From the NCBI RefSeq assembly GCF_000513115.1, contig NZ_BAUU01000002.1, positions 1 through 64,000 on the forward strand: a stretch of DNA of 64,000 nt. The letters are read 5' to 3'. How positions within the stretch are numbered: position 1 is the stretch's first letter; every line of letters begins with the position of its first letter. The position numbers and the translations under genes were made by a program. A model generated the notes under the pieces. It was not told the DNA's origin. It did no database searches and saw only the letters and a program-made list of their open reading frames with translations. Of this stretch, positions 52,571 to 62,321 are shown piece after piece. Source of the DNA: Halalkalibacter hemicellulosilyticusJCM 9152 (GTDB lineage Bacteria > Bacillota > Bacilli > Bacillales > Bacillaceae_D).

Positions 52571-52599
52571 ACTTTATCGTGAAGGAGAAGAAATGTCAA
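52571..52599 (-). promoter_or_regulatory. sigma-A promoter of metE leader
   Basis: On the minus strand TTGACA (52594-52599) and TAAAGT (52571-52576) are separated by 17 bases, and the riboswitch begins about 20 bases downstream. Confidence 0.78.
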
Positions 52600-52670
52600 G
52601 AGAATTTTTACTAGATAGAAATGAAAATAATCATGTATACTAGTGAAAACGATATGAAAGAGGGATTGTA

Positions 52671-53261
52671 TTGAAGTTGTATACACGAACTGGAGATGAA
52701 GGTAAAACAAGTGTTATTGGTGGTCGTTTAATGAAGAGTCATATTCGTGTGGAAGCATATGGGACCATAGATGAATTGAATGCTTTTGTTGGTCAAGCAG
52801 TAACTCAATTACAGGATGACCTATTTCGAGATATTAAGGGTGAGTTAGAGAGAATCCAACATGAACTATTTGACTGTGGTGGAGATTTAGCTGCTGTAAA
52901 GAAGTCAGATAAAATCCCATATAAAACAAATCAAACAATGATTGATTATTTGGAGCAAAGGATGGATATTTATATAGACGAAGCACCATCAATTGAAAGA
53001 TTTATTTTACCAGGAGGGGCAGAGGCTGCAGCAACGTTACATATTTGTCGGACGATTGCAAGAAGAGCTGAACGTCAAGTTGTTCAATTACTAGAAACAA
53101 ACGAAGCTTACAATCTGTATGTTCTTAAATATTTAAATCGTTTATCTGATTATTTATTCGCTATTGCAAGAGTTGTAAATGCAAGATTAAAAATAAAGGA
53201 CATCGAATATATTCGCAGTGCGGCTGTTTTTAAAAATGGTATACGAAAAGAAGAGAAGTAG
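52671..53261 (+). CDS. PduO-type cob(I)yrinic acid a,c-diamide adenosyltransferase
   Basis: A 196-residue protein. The N-terminus KLYTRTGDEGKTSVIGGRL (ATP binding), EAYGTIDELNAFVG, and FILPGGAEAAATLHICRTIA with RRAERQVVQL define PduO-type adenosyltransferases, which attach the 5'-deoxyadenosyl group of ATP to reduced cobalamin. B. subtilis YvqK is the same family. The TTG start follows AAAGAGGG. It is divergent from metE, whose leader senses the product, adenosylcobalamin. Single gene with a strong terminator. Confidence 0.92.
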   Translation: MKLYTRTGDEGKTSVIGGRLMKSHIRVEAYGTIDELNAFVGQAVTQLQDDLFRDIKGELERIQHELFDCGGDLAAVKKSDKIPYKTNQTMIDYLEQRMDIYIDEAPSIERFILPGGAEAAATLHICRTIARRAERQVVQLLETNEAYNLYVLKYLNRLSDYLFAIARVVNARLKIKDIEYIRSAAVFKNGIRKEEK

Positions 53262-53266
53262 GAATG

Positions 53267-53318
53267 AAAGAGAAGTTTCAAAGGTTTCGCTACCTTTTGA
53301 AATTTCTCTTTCTTTTTT
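53267..53318 (+). terminator. terminator after the adenosyltransferase gene
   Basis: AAAGAGAAGTTTCAAAGGT pairs with ACCTTTTGAAATTTCTCTTT (minor bulge) around TTCGCT, followed by CTTTTTT. Confidence 0.88.
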
Positions 53319-53387
53319 ACGCATAATACATTTAGGGTTTTTTCATACTAATGTTAGAGCACAGTGATATGTAGGTGGTGAAACATA

Positions 53388-54881
53388 GTGATTAGTAGAT
53401 GGCTTATGAATAGAAAAAGTCAGAATAAAGAGCAGCCTTTAGCGAATATGATTAACCTATTTAAAAAGTCAGAGGACTTTGTTGAGAGCGAATACAAACT
53501 AAATGAAAAATTAGTTTACATTGCGTATTATGAGCCACTTATTGACCATAAAGAATTAAACGAAAATGTGCTTAAAGGCTTAAAGGAAAATCCTACGTAC
53601 ACATTAGAGGAAATGAAAGAAGCTGTTCCTAATGCGAATTCACTATGGATCACCCATAGTGATGAGCTGAGAGAAAAGGTTATGCATGGTTTTGTCATTA
53701 TTTATGATCAGCCTTTGCCTGAAAAGTGTTTAGCTATACAAGCAAATCAAGAAAATAATCGCTCAGTTGCTCCACCTGAAACTGAATTTAGTGTATCAGG
53801 ACCTCAAGAGGCGTTCATAGAATCACTTGATACAAATATTTATTTAATTCGAAAACGGCTACCTCTCCCGCAATTACAAATAAAAGAATTATCTATAGGC
53901 AAATTAACACAAACTCGGGTTGTGGTTATGTACATAGATGGTATTGCTGATCCTGATAATATCGAAACGGTCATACAAAGACTTAATTCAATTGAAATTG
54001 ATCAAGTCATTGATGCGAATGCTCTTTCGCAAATGATTACTGATCAAACGATGTCTATTTTCCCTCAGTTAATTCATACAGAGAGACCTGAACGAGTTGC
54101 GGCTGTCTTAGCAGAAGGAAAAATAGCCTTTATGGCAAACGGATCTCCGGATGCGATTATTGGTCCAGCGACTCTAATTGAATTCTTTTCTTCTCTAGAA
54201 GATTATTATTTACATTGGCAAATAGCTTCGTTTTTACGTCTTTTGAGGTTTGGAGCTGTGCTTTTCTCTATCTTTTCTACACCCATTTATGTTGCTGTTT
54301 TAACATTTCATTATGAATTGATTCCGCGTGATTTATTGTCAACCATTATTGCATCAAGAAGTAATATTCCTTTCCCACCAATTATTGAAGCGATATTTTT
54401 AGAATTAACGATTGAGTTGTTACGCGAAGCGGGTGCACGCTTACCGACAAAAGTAGGTCAAACAATCGGAATCGTTGGAGGGATTGTTATAGGACAGGCC
54501 TCTGTTGAGGCTGGTTTAACAAGTAACATTTTATTAATTATTGTTGCACTAGCCGCACTTGCATCATTTACAACTCCTGTATATCAAATGGGAAATACAA
54601 TCCGCGTTATTCGCTTTCCAATTTTGTTTATGGCTGCCTTTTTTGGTGGGGTGGGTGTTGCATTTTGCGGCTTATACGTATTAATTCATTTAGTTAGGCT
54701 CACTTCTTTAGGACGTCCATACATGGAGCCTTTATTCCCTCCCAGGTTTGCCGATTGGAAAGATGCATTTGTCCGTTTACCGTTTAACAGAATGTCTAAA
54801 AGACCGATATATATGCGTCCTCTTGATAGCGGTCGTTTTAATTTTAAAAGGGCAACATCAAAAAGTGATTTTGATGAATAA
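53388..54881 (+). CDS. spore germination protein, GerA family (A subunit)
   Basis: A 497-residue protein. A hydrophilic N-terminal half (TYTLEEMKEAVPNANSLWIT; SVSGPQEAFIESLDTNIYLI, the family hallmark) precedes a membrane half with FGAVLFSIFSTPIYVAVLTF, RSNIPFPPIIEAIFLELTIE, LLREAGARLPTKVGQTIGIV and VALAALASFTTPVYQMG. These are GerAA/GerBA/GerKA features: the subunit forms the ion channel of the germinant receptor in the spore inner membrane. The GTG start follows AGGTGGTGA. First gene of a gerA-B-C operon; the germinant is not predictable. Confidence 0.93.
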   Translation: MISRWLMNRKSQNKEQPLANMINLFKKSEDFVESEYKLNEKLVYIAYYEPLIDHKELNENVLKGLKENPTYTLEEMKEAVPNANSLWITHSDELREKVMHGFVIIYDQPLPEKCLAIQANQENNRSVAPPETEFSVSGPQEAFIESLDTNIYLIRKRLPLPQLQIKELSIGKLTQTRVVVMYIDGIADPDNIETVIQRLNSIEIDQVIDANALSQMITDQTMSIFPQLIHTERPERVAAVLAEGKIAFMANGSPDAIIGPATLIEFFSSLEDYYLHWQIASFLRLLRFGAVLFSIFSTPIYVAVLTFHYELIPRDLLSTIIASRSNIPFPPIIEAIFLELTIELLREAGARLPTKVGQTIGIVGGIVIGQASVEAGLTSNILLIIVALAALASFTTPVYQMGNTIRVIRFPILFMAAFFGGVGVAFCGLYVLIHLVRLTSLGRPYMEPLFPPRFADWKDAFVRLPFNRMSKRPIYMRPLDSGRFNFKRATSKSDFDE

Positions 54882-54900
54882 GACAGGAGGTTAACTTAAT

Positions 54901-56014
54901 ATGCATAAGCCAATTAAGGAGCAATACTTAGTGTCAGGCTTTTTGGCCTTCTTTCTCATTCATTCAGTTCAGGTTGGAGTTGGTATGTTGAGCTTTCAGC
55001 GAACCATTGTCAAGGAAGCTGGATATGACGGCTGGTTTTCAATATTAATATCTGGATTAGCTGTCCACATTATTGTTGCCTGCATGTATCTTCTTTTAAA
55101 AAGGTCTAATGGTGATTTAATGAGTATTCATCAGCAAATTTTCGGAAAATGGTTAGGGAATATCTTGAGTTTTATAGCTATGGTTTATTTTATTGGAATA
55201 ACTATAACGGTTTTACGCTCGTACATCGAAGTTGTTCAAGTGTGGATGTTTTCTGATTTGCCAACATGGGGGAATTACACTTGTTGCTGTAGCATTTTTT
55301 TACTATGTTGTTTCTGGAGGATTTAGAACAGTTGTTGGATTAGCTTTTCTAGGAGTTATCATTCCAGCTCCGCTATTTCCTATGCTGTTATTACCACTTG
55401 AATTTGCTCATTTTATTAACATGCTACCGATTTTAAAACATTCAATCTTTGACCTTTTATTAGGGGCAAGGGAGGCAACTTTAAGCTTCATAGGTGCGGA
55501 ATTACTTTTGCTTTTTTACCCCTTTTTAAAAAACAAAGAAGATACACAGAAATGGTCGCAGTTGGCTGTTTTCACTACAACGACCATTTATTTAATCATC
55601 ATGATTGTCAGCTTATCATTTTTTAGTGAAGAGCAATTGAACAAAACGATATGGGCTACACTGACGTTATATAAAGTTGTGCAACTACCTTTTTTAGAAA
55701 GGTTTGAATATGTAGGAATTTCGATGTGGATGTTTTTAATCGCTCCTAATATCGGAATATTACTATGGGCTGCTACACGATGTGCAAAGGTTGTCTTTAA
55801 AATGAGTCAAAGAAAAGCGTTGATTATAGCTGTTGTATTAGTGGGAATTGCTTGCATTATGCTCCCTTCAAGGCAGGAAATTAAGATATTTAATGAAATA
55901 ATTGGTGAGATTGGATTCTATTTTATGTATGTCTATATCCCATTGTTAGTCATATTACAGACGGTAGCATTAAAAATAAGGAGGAACAAACATGGGCAAA
56001 GTACTTCGGCTTAG
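54901..56014 (+). pseudogene. spore germination protein, GerB family (B subunit), frameshifted as read
   Basis: The frame from ATG 54901 gives a GerAB-type transporter start (KEQYLVSGFLAFFLIHSVQV, YDGWFSILISGLAVHIIVAC) and breaks at a G5 run (55268-55272). The next frame continues ITLVAVAFFYYVVSGGFRTV and goes to 56014. Dropping one G gives TWGITLVAVAFF and about 370 residues with ten membrane helices of the APC superfamily. This subunit binds the germinant. AGGAGGTTAAC precedes the ATG. The coding sequence is otherwise intact, so a base-count error in the G run is likely. It overlaps gerC by 23 bases. Confidence 0.86.
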
Positions 56015-57104
56015 TTACTTAGTCCTGTTTTTATTATTGTTAAGCGCTTGTTTGGAAACGAGTATAGTTGATGAGGTTGCATTAATTCGTATTGTTTCGA
56101 TAGATAAAGCTGATGAAGAAGATTACATAAAAGTAACTGTCAATTTTCCAACTTTTCTAGAACAAGGGGAGGAAAGTTTATTACAGCAAGGGTCCATTTC
56201 AGCGACTGGGCAAACAACAAAAGGTACGAAAATTTTATTGAACAGGCGCTCTCAAAAACCATTACGATTTGGACAAGCGCGAGTAATGCTTTTTGGTGAT
56301 GAACTGGCAAAGGAAGGCGTTGAAGTTTATTTAGATGCAATGTATCGAGACCCTTCCGTTGGGAATCGAATGCTAATTGGTATTGTAAAGGGAAATAACG
56401 CTGGAGAAATGTTGGAAACTGAACTCGGCGTAGGTGAATTGGCAGGAGTCTTCATTCCTGATCTTATTCAGCAAAATATGGATTTAAATACAATACCTTC
56501 AGCGAATATGCATGAATTTCTTTTTAGTATGTACAACGATGGTCGAGACCCATTTGCTCCAATGTTAAAGCTTCAAGGAAACCATGTTCGGATAATAGGA
56601 ACTGCTTTGTTTTCAGATCAATCTTACCATTCAGAGATTGGATTAGACGAATCTTTTATTTTAAAGACGATTACATCCGTAACGAAACAAGCGATCAAAC
56701 AATTCGAGGTGAAAGATGAGGAGGGTCAATCTGTTTATATTGTGATAGAGAAATTAAATAGCCAATTAAATAAGCAGGTAGATAAATCTGGAGAAAGTCC
56801 TTTATTTCGATTTCATATTCATATCGATGGTGAAATGCAGGATCATAGTGGAGATTTTAATTTTGACGAACCAGAAACCGTTGATAATTATGAACAGAAA
56901 ATTGAAGAGAAATTAAAACTCCAAACACTTGATATGCTTGAGCGTTTCCGTGATCAAGGAATTGATCCAGTTGGAATCGGTGAATTGTATAGAAGTACAA
57001 CAAGAGATTGGAACCCGACACTGTGGAAAGAAGAGATATATTCTACAGCCAATTTTGAGGTGAATGTTTCGATTAACATTGTTCAATCAGGTGCTATTGA
57101 ATAA
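55992..57104 (+). CDS. Ger(x)C family spore germination lipoprotein (C subunit)
   Basis: A 370-residue lipoprotein. MGKVLRLSYLVLFLLLLSAC ends in lipobox LSAC. The mature protein has DEVALIRIVSIDKADEEDYI, GTKILLNRRSQKPLRFGQAR, DAMYRDPSVGNRMLIGIVKG in domain 1 and a C-terminal domain with IGELYRSTTRDWNPTLWKE. Ger(x)C proteins are essential peripheral subunits of germinant receptors on the outer face of the spore inner membrane. AGGAGGAAC lies inside the B-subunit gene before the ATG. Confidence 0.93.
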   Translation: MGKVLRLSYLVLFLLLLSACLETSIVDEVALIRIVSIDKADEEDYIKVTVNFPTFLEQGEESLLQQGSISATGQTTKGTKILLNRRSQKPLRFGQARVMLFGDELAKEGVEVYLDAMYRDPSVGNRMLIGIVKGNNAGEMLETELGVGELAGVFIPDLIQQNMDLNTIPSANMHEFLFSMYNDGRDPFAPMLKLQGNHVRIIGTALFSDQSYHSEIGLDESFILKTITSVTKQAIKQFEVKDEEGQSVYIVIEKLNSQLNKQVDKSGESPLFRFHIHIDGEMQDHSGDFNFDEPETVDNYEQKIEEKLKLQTLDMLERFRDQGIDPVGIGELYRSTTRDWNPTLWKEEIYSTANFEVNVSINIVQSGAIE

Positions 57105-57182
57105 AAAGCATAAAATCGGTCAAGCCTTCATATGATAGTACAGTCATTGTCAAAGAATGGTACAAGTATGGAGGAGGATACG

Positions 57183-58066
57183 ATGATGGATTTTATAAAA
57201 AGATTATGTATTGTGTTAGGGATTATGGCCTTTTTGGGCGTTTTGTTTTTCAGTACTTCATATACATTCGCAGCTGAGGATCGAGCTGTTCCTTATGAGT
57301 GGGAGGAAGCCTTTATTTGGCCGACAGTTGGTGAATTAACTGATACATTCGGAACGAGGGGGGATCTCATTATGGTATTGATATTGCAGCAGAGGAGGGT
57401 ACTCCAGTTGTATCTGTTGCAGACGGTGTTGTTTCTCGTTCTTATTATTCCGATACATATGGAAATGTGATATTTGTTAATCATGATAATCAAATGGAAA
57501 CGGTTTATGCTCACTTACATGAACGACTAGTTGAAGAAGAACAATTTGTGAAAGAAGGACAATTAATTGGAACCGTTGGTACGACAGGGCGTTCATCAGG
57601 CAACCATTTACACTTTGAAGTCCACCTAGAAAGCTGGAATGTACATAAGTCAGAAGCGATAGATCCTTTATTTGTACTGTCTCAAAAACCTAGTCATATG
57701 TATGCCTCACTAGAAGCTGAAAGAAATGATGCTATATCTGCTATTACAAGAAATGAGGACGATTCATCGAATGTCATTGACAAGGTTACTGTCACGAAAG
57801 GCGACACGTTATGGAGCTTAGCGCAACGTTATGGTGTATCTGTAGAACAAATTAAGGAATGGAATCACTTAAAAGACGAAAGGATTTATATTGATCAAGA
57901 GCTAACGATATATGAGGTGAGTACCGTTCATAATGTAGAAAAAGGAGAGACGTTAACAGCTATCGCTAATCAATATGAACGTTCTGTTGAATATGTAATG
58001 GAATTAAATGAATTAGATTCTGATCAGATTTTAATTGGTCAAATGCTATATATCGAGAAAGAATAG
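57183..58066 (+). pseudogene. M23 peptidase with two LysM domains, frameshifted as read
   Basis: ATG 57183, after GGAGGAGG, opens with a signal/anchor (LCIVLGIMAFLGVLFFSTSY) and FIWPTVGELTDTFGTRGG, then breaks at a G6 run (57358-57363). The other frame continues SHYGIDIAAEEGTPVVSVAD, VYAHLHERLVEEEQFVKEGQ, NHLHFEV and two LysM repeats (VTVTKGDTLWSLAQRYGVSV; HNVEKGETLTAIANQYERSV). One extra G restores about 294 residues. M23 zinc ligands (His/Asp, HxH) are intact, so the product would be a peptidoglycan endopeptidase held in the wall by LysM. It lies 78 bases after the germination operon, with a spore-wall role possible. Confidence 0.84.
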
Positions 58067-58153
58067 AAAGCGATCTATTCATCTATACACCCCCATATAA
58101 AATAATCTATGTTAAAATAAGTGAAGGAAGAAGTGCGTAAGTGGGGTATAGAA

Positions 58154-58528
58154 ATGACTGTACAGACAGAATTATTAAAATGGTTAAATGAGCAAACTGA
58201 TATTCATAGTCATAATGTTGTATTTTTAGATGGTTTTCTCTTTATGTTAAAAAAGATTAGAAAACATGGTCATATACGAATGAAAAATAAGCATGATATA
58301 CACCCAAGATTTTGGAGAAGCTATGATCGGGCATTTAATTTTAATTTAATTAATTCACGTAGTAAAAAAGAGTTGGCGCATTTGTATAAATTTTATTTTC
58401 ATGTAGCCTACCATGAACAATTTGTTATTGTAACGTATCCGACCATTCAACTATCCGATAAAGGGAACGATTTTTTACAAATAAATAGGGATGAACAATT
58501 AGGTTTGTTATTCTCTTACATATGGTAA
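58154..58528 (+). CDS. hypothetical protein, 124 residues
   Basis: A basic, helical cytoplasmic protein: MTVQTELLKWLNEQTDIHSH, FLDGFLFMLKKIRKHGHIRM, HPRFWRSYDRAFNFNLINSR, and a C-terminal FVIVTYPTIQLSDKGNDF. No family was recognised. The start at ATG 58154 is preceded by GTGGGGTA; a GTG at 58121 would add 11 residues but lacks a ribosome site. Single gene between the M23 gene and the convergent serA. Confidence 0.55.
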   Translation: MTVQTELLKWLNEQTDIHSHNVVFLDGFLFMLKKIRKHGHIRMKNKHDIHPRFWRSYDRAFNFNLINSRSKKELAHLYKFYFHVAYHEQFVIVTYPTIQLSDKGNDFLQINRDEQLGLLFSYIW

Positions 58529-58533
58529 TAAAA

Positions 58534-58566
58534 AAGAAAATGACGAAATACGCCATTTTCTTTTAC
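58534..58566. terminator. bidirectional terminator between convergent genes
   Basis: AGAAAATGACG pairs with CGCCATTTTCT (one mismatch) around AAATA, with As before and TTT after. It serves the hypothetical gene and serA. Confidence 0.75.
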
Positions 58567-58578
58567 AATCATTTTATA

Positions 58579-60183
58579 TTAACATTCAATTGTATCAGCA
58601 AAATGAATTTCCTCAATTTGAAGTAAGTCATCAATGACTTGTTGGTCTACCAATTTATCAACTGCAACCATCATGACAGCTTCTCCGCCTTCTTCCTTTC
58701 GACCTACTTGCATGGTTGCGATGTTCACATTATGTTTTGCTAATAATTGCCCCATACGACCAATAACACCAGGACGATCATTATGTTGAATATAAATTAA
58801 ATGACCCTCGGGTATGAAATCAACGTTAAATCCATTAATGTTCACGATCCGTGGACCGTATTCTTTAATGAACGTTCCTTTTAATTCAAATGTTCTCTCT
58901 TCACCACGTACGACCGCATGAATGATATTGGCATAGCCATATGTTTGGCTCATTGTTTTCTCACCAAATGTAATTCCACGTTCTTTCGCAATGAGGCTAG
59001 CATTTACATCATTCACACCTGCATCTACACGTGGTTGTAGGAAACCAGCCATTAAACTACGAGTAATAATAGATGTTTCTAAATCAGTAACAGAACCGCC
59101 GTATAAAACATCTATTTCTTGTACAGGTGTTCGCATCACTTGCGAAAGAATATTACCCATTTTTTTAGATAAATCATAAAATGGCTTCACTTTACTATAG
59201 ACTTCTTTCGAAAGAGTAGGTAAGTTGATCGAATTGCTAACAGGCTCGCCTTGTAAAAATCGTAAGACTTCCTCAGATACTTGTGCAGCTACGTTTAATT
59301 GAGCTTCCAAGGTCGAAGCTGCTATATGCGGAGTTGCAATGACACGAGGGTATGACATTAATTCATGATCAACTACGGGCTCCTCCTCAAACACATCTAG
59401 AGCAACGCCAGCTACATGTCCATTTTCTAAATAATGCTTTAGGGCTTGCTCATCAATAATACCACCACGAGCACAGTTAATTAAAAAGACACCACGCTTC
59501 GTTTTGGCGATATTCTCCATACCTAGAAGGCCTTTTGTTTCCTTTGTTAATGGAGTGTGAACAGTAATAATATCTGATTGTGATAGTACTTCTTCTAACG
59601 ATGCTGTTTGAACGCCAACTTTTTCTGCACGTTCTTTCGTTAAGAATGGATCAAAGACAAGTAATGACATTTCAAACGCTTTTGCCCGTTGTGCAAGCTG
59701 TGTACCAATGCGACCAAAACCAACAATACCTAAAGTTTTGCCACGTAATTCGAACCCTTGAAATGCTTTACGATTCCATTCTCCAGCTTTGATGGAAGCA
59801 TACGCTTGAGGAATATTACGCATTAATGACATAATCATCGCAAAAGTATGCTCCGCCGTTGAAATTGTGTTCCCATCTGGAGCGTTAATGACAACGACAC
59901 CATGCTTAGTAGCAGCATCTAAATCAATATTATCAACCCCAACACCAGCGCGAGCTACAATTTTTAAATTAGGCATTTTTGCTAATAATTCTGCATCAAC
60001 AGTAGTCGCACTTCGGACAAGTAATGCATCAAATTGAGTTAAATCATCCACATCGTTCACATTTTTCTCAATACAACGAACGTTATCACTTTCTAATAAT
60101 GGTAAGAGACCCTCTTTACTCATGCTGTCAGATACTAGAATTTGATAAATCGTTTCTTCATTTTTGTTAGCTTGATTGCTCAT
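58579..60183 (-). CDS. serA: D-3-phosphoglycerate dehydrogenase
   Basis: A 534-residue enzyme. The substrate domain has MPNLKIVARAGVGVDNIDLD; the NAD domain has GKTLGIVGFGRIGTQLAQRA and INCARGGIIDEQALKHYLEN; RVIATPHIAASTLEAQLNVA carries the catalytic His. An intervening ASB domain and a C-terminal ACT domain (IYIQHNDRPGVIGRMGQLLA) complete the long form. It oxidises 3-phosphoglycerate in the first step of serine synthesis and is usually feedback-inhibited by serine. A T-box leader upstream gives tRNA-dependent control. AGGAGTGTAG precedes the ATG. Confidence 0.96.
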   Translation of the reverse strand: MSNQANKNEETIYQILVSDSMSKEGLLPLLESDNVRCIEKNVNDVDDLTQFDALLVRSATTVDAELLAKMPNLKIVARAGVGVDNIDLDAATKHGVVVINAPDGNTISTAEHTFAMIMSLMRNIPQAYASIKAGEWNRKAFQGFELRGKTLGIVGFGRIGTQLAQRAKAFEMSLLVFDPFLTKERAEKVGVQTASLEEVLSQSDIITVHTPLTKETKGLLGMENIAKTKRGVFLINCARGGIIDEQALKHYLENGHVAGVALDVFEEEPVVDHELMSYPRVIATPHIAASTLEAQLNVAAQVSEEVLRFLQGEPVSNSINLPTLSKEVYSKVKPFYDLSKKMGNILSQVMRTPVQEIDVLYGGSVTDLETSIITRSLMAGFLQPRVDAGVNDVNASLIAKERGITFGEKTMSQTYGYANIIHAVVRGEERTFELKGTFIKEYGPRIVNINGFNVDFIPEGHLIYIQHNDRPGVIGRMGQLLAKHNVNIATMQVGRKEEGGEAVMMVAVDKLVDQQVIDDLLQIEEIHFADTIEC

Positions 60184-60267
60184 ACTCTACACTCCTCATT
60201 CGTTCTTTTTTTATATAAAAAAGCCTTAATGGGCCTTTTCAGTAAAATGAAAGCGCTACAAACAAAA

Positions 60268-60515
60268 AACCTTCTGCCCACACGACGTGTGTCGTGAGGG
60301 GCGGAAGGTTTAAACCGCGGTACCACCCTCATTTTTTGCTAACGCAACTCGGGGAGAATCAACTCCAAGATAACGGATTATCCGTATGTACCTACTATTT
60401 CATCAAGTTCAGCACATGAACTCCGAAGGGCTTTCAAGAAGGAACCAAACTAGTTCACAGCAACCACTAGCTCTCTGATATTGGTTTCACATCTATCTTT
60501 CTTCATCATCGTTTC
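60268..60515 (-). promoter_or_regulatory. T-box leader of serA
   Basis: On the minus strand the T-box sequence AGGGTGGTACCGCGG (complement at 60315-60329) precedes a terminator stem AACCTTCCGCCCC/GGGCAGAAGGTT with T-run (60262-60310). Upstream are the stem I elements, including AGAGAGC near 60471. Uncharged tRNA binding stabilises the antiterminator. Serine specificity is inferred from the gene; the specifier triplet was not fixed by eye. Confidence 0.92.
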
Positions 60516-60571
60516 ATTTATGTATAGTTTTTCCTATTTAAATTAAGCAAAAATAGTACTAATTGTTTGAT

Positions 60572-60600
60572 AATTTATCATAAACACAACCTTCTGTCAA
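60572..60600 (-). promoter_or_regulatory. sigma-A promoter of the serA leader
   Basis: On the minus strand TTGACA (60595-60600) and TAAATT (60572-60577) are 17 bases apart, about 60 bases before stem I of the T-box. Confidence 0.72.
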
Positions 60601-60681
60601 TTGGTGTTTAGTTATAACGGTCGTTGTTTAGTCATAAAAATTTGGGCAAATCATATATAAATATGGGAGGGGGAAGAGGTG

Positions 60682-61731
60682 ATGATGCATACAGTACAAT
60701 TTGGAGAGACGATTAATAAGGTCGCTTTTCAATATAGTATACGTCCATTCGACATTCTATTATTTAATCGTGAGATCTTTTCAGAACAACAATATATCTA
60801 TCCTGGAATGAAATTATACATACAAAATGGAACATTTAGACAAGATCAAATGGATTGGTTAGGATTAACGGAGTTTAATCAACATGATTTAGAAGGAATG
60901 CTATTACGGTTACAGCAAAACGGAGTTGAAAAGGATGTTATTGGTTACTCAGTTATGAATAAACAGATATACGCATTTAAAATAGGCACTGGCAAGAAAA
61001 AAGTGTTTTACTCTGGAGGGTGGCATGCCAATGAATGGATTACCTCTAAACTGTTAGCTTATTTTATATATGAACTTAGTGAGAAGCAAAAAGATCAGCA
61101 AAGGTGGCATGGTTATTCAGTTGAGCAATTATTGAGAGACAGTACACTTTATGTTGTTCCAATCGTGAATCCCGATGGAATTGAATTAGTTCAACAAGGT
61201 ATTTATAAAGAGCATCCGCACTTTCGTCAAGTATTAGAAATCAATAAAGGAATGAGATCATTTGATCATTGGTCTAGTAACATTCGAGGTGTGGATTTAA
61301 ATCATCAATGGCCAGCTGGTTGGGCTAAGGAAGCAAATGAAAGCCCGAAAGTACCATGGCCAAGACATTACAGCGGACAAAAGCCATTAACAGAACCAGA
61401 AGCTAAAGCGATTTACAATTACACGAATCAACATCAATTTGATTATGTATTGTCATTTCATTCTCAAGGTCAAGTCATTTATTGGGGCTATAATCATTTA
61501 GAACCAGAAGTGAGTGCGGAAATGGTAAGTAGACTATCTTACGTAAGCTCTTATTTACCGATTAAAACAGCGGAGAGTGATGGAGGATATAAGGATTGGT
61601 TTATTCAGCATTATCGTAAACCTGGTTTTACCATTGAAGTAGGTGTAGGTGTTAATCCATTATCGCCTGATCATTTTTCTGAAGTATGGTCTAATAATTG
61701 CTTGCTGTGCCTTGAAGCACTGATACTATAA
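60682..61731 (+). CDS. M14 metallocarboxypeptidase with N-terminal LysM (gamma-D-glutamyl-meso-DAP peptidase type)
   Basis: A 349-residue enzyme. Residues 1-50 are a LysM domain (HTVQFGETINKVAFQYSIRP, YPGMKLYI). The M14 domain has zinc ligands GGWHANEWIT (HxxE) and LSFHSQG (His), substrate residues in NIRGVDLNHQWPAGW, and the catalytic Glu in FTIEVGVG. This is the ENP1-like architecture of peptidases that cut the gamma-D-Glu-DAP bond in spore or cell-wall peptides. No signal peptide is visible. GGAGGGGGAAGAGG precedes; ATG 60682 or 60685 is the start. Confidence 0.88.
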   Translation: MMHTVQFGETINKVAFQYSIRPFDILLFNREIFSEQQYIYPGMKLYIQNGTFRQDQMDWLGLTEFNQHDLEGMLLRLQQNGVEKDVIGYSVMNKQIYAFKIGTGKKKVFYSGGWHANEWITSKLLAYFIYELSEKQKDQQRWHGYSVEQLLRDSTLYVVPIVNPDGIELVQQGIYKEHPHFRQVLEINKGMRSFDHWSSNIRGVDLNHQWPAGWAKEANESPKVPWPRHYSGQKPLTEPEAKAIYNYTNQHQFDYVLSFHSQGQVIYWGYNHLEPEVSAEMVSRLSYVSSYLPIKTAESDGGYKDWFIQHYRKPGFTIEVGVGVNPLSPDHFSEVWSNNCLLCLEALIL

Positions 61732-61775
61732 AAAAAAGGTCATCCAGTTTGTGAAATTTGGATGACCTTTTTTGA
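61732..61775. terminator. bidirectional terminator between carboxypeptidase and ferredoxin genes
   Basis: AAAGGTCATCCA pairs with TGGATGACCTTT (loop GTTTGTGAAATT), flanked by As on one side and TTTTGATTT on the other. Confidence 0.88.
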
Positions 61776-61776
61776 T

Positions 61777-62046
<270 letters not shown>

Positions 62047-62321
62047 CTATATCTATACTACCTTATCCTGAACAACTGTCAAATGTTCATCACATATTGA
62101 ATAAATGTTTTCCTAATGAACTATTTTAAAACGGAATAGAGAACTTTTCAACATATTCGTCTTAAAATAATTGTTTTATTTTTATTTTCTTTAAAAACAA
62201 TTAAGAATATATATGTTTATTTATGATTAGTAATCCCGTTATTTGCTTAAATAAGTCCCTTTTATTAGAGGGAATTTGATACAATAAAATTGAAGTGATG
62301 AAGTTAGTAGGTGTATGGAAG

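Noticed and set aside
52370-52582. 70-residue + strand frame
   Set aside because: Antisense to the cobalamin riboswitch; no ribosome site or protein-like composition.
58991-59179. 62-residue + strand frame within serA
   Set aside because: Shadow of the conserved serA coding strand.
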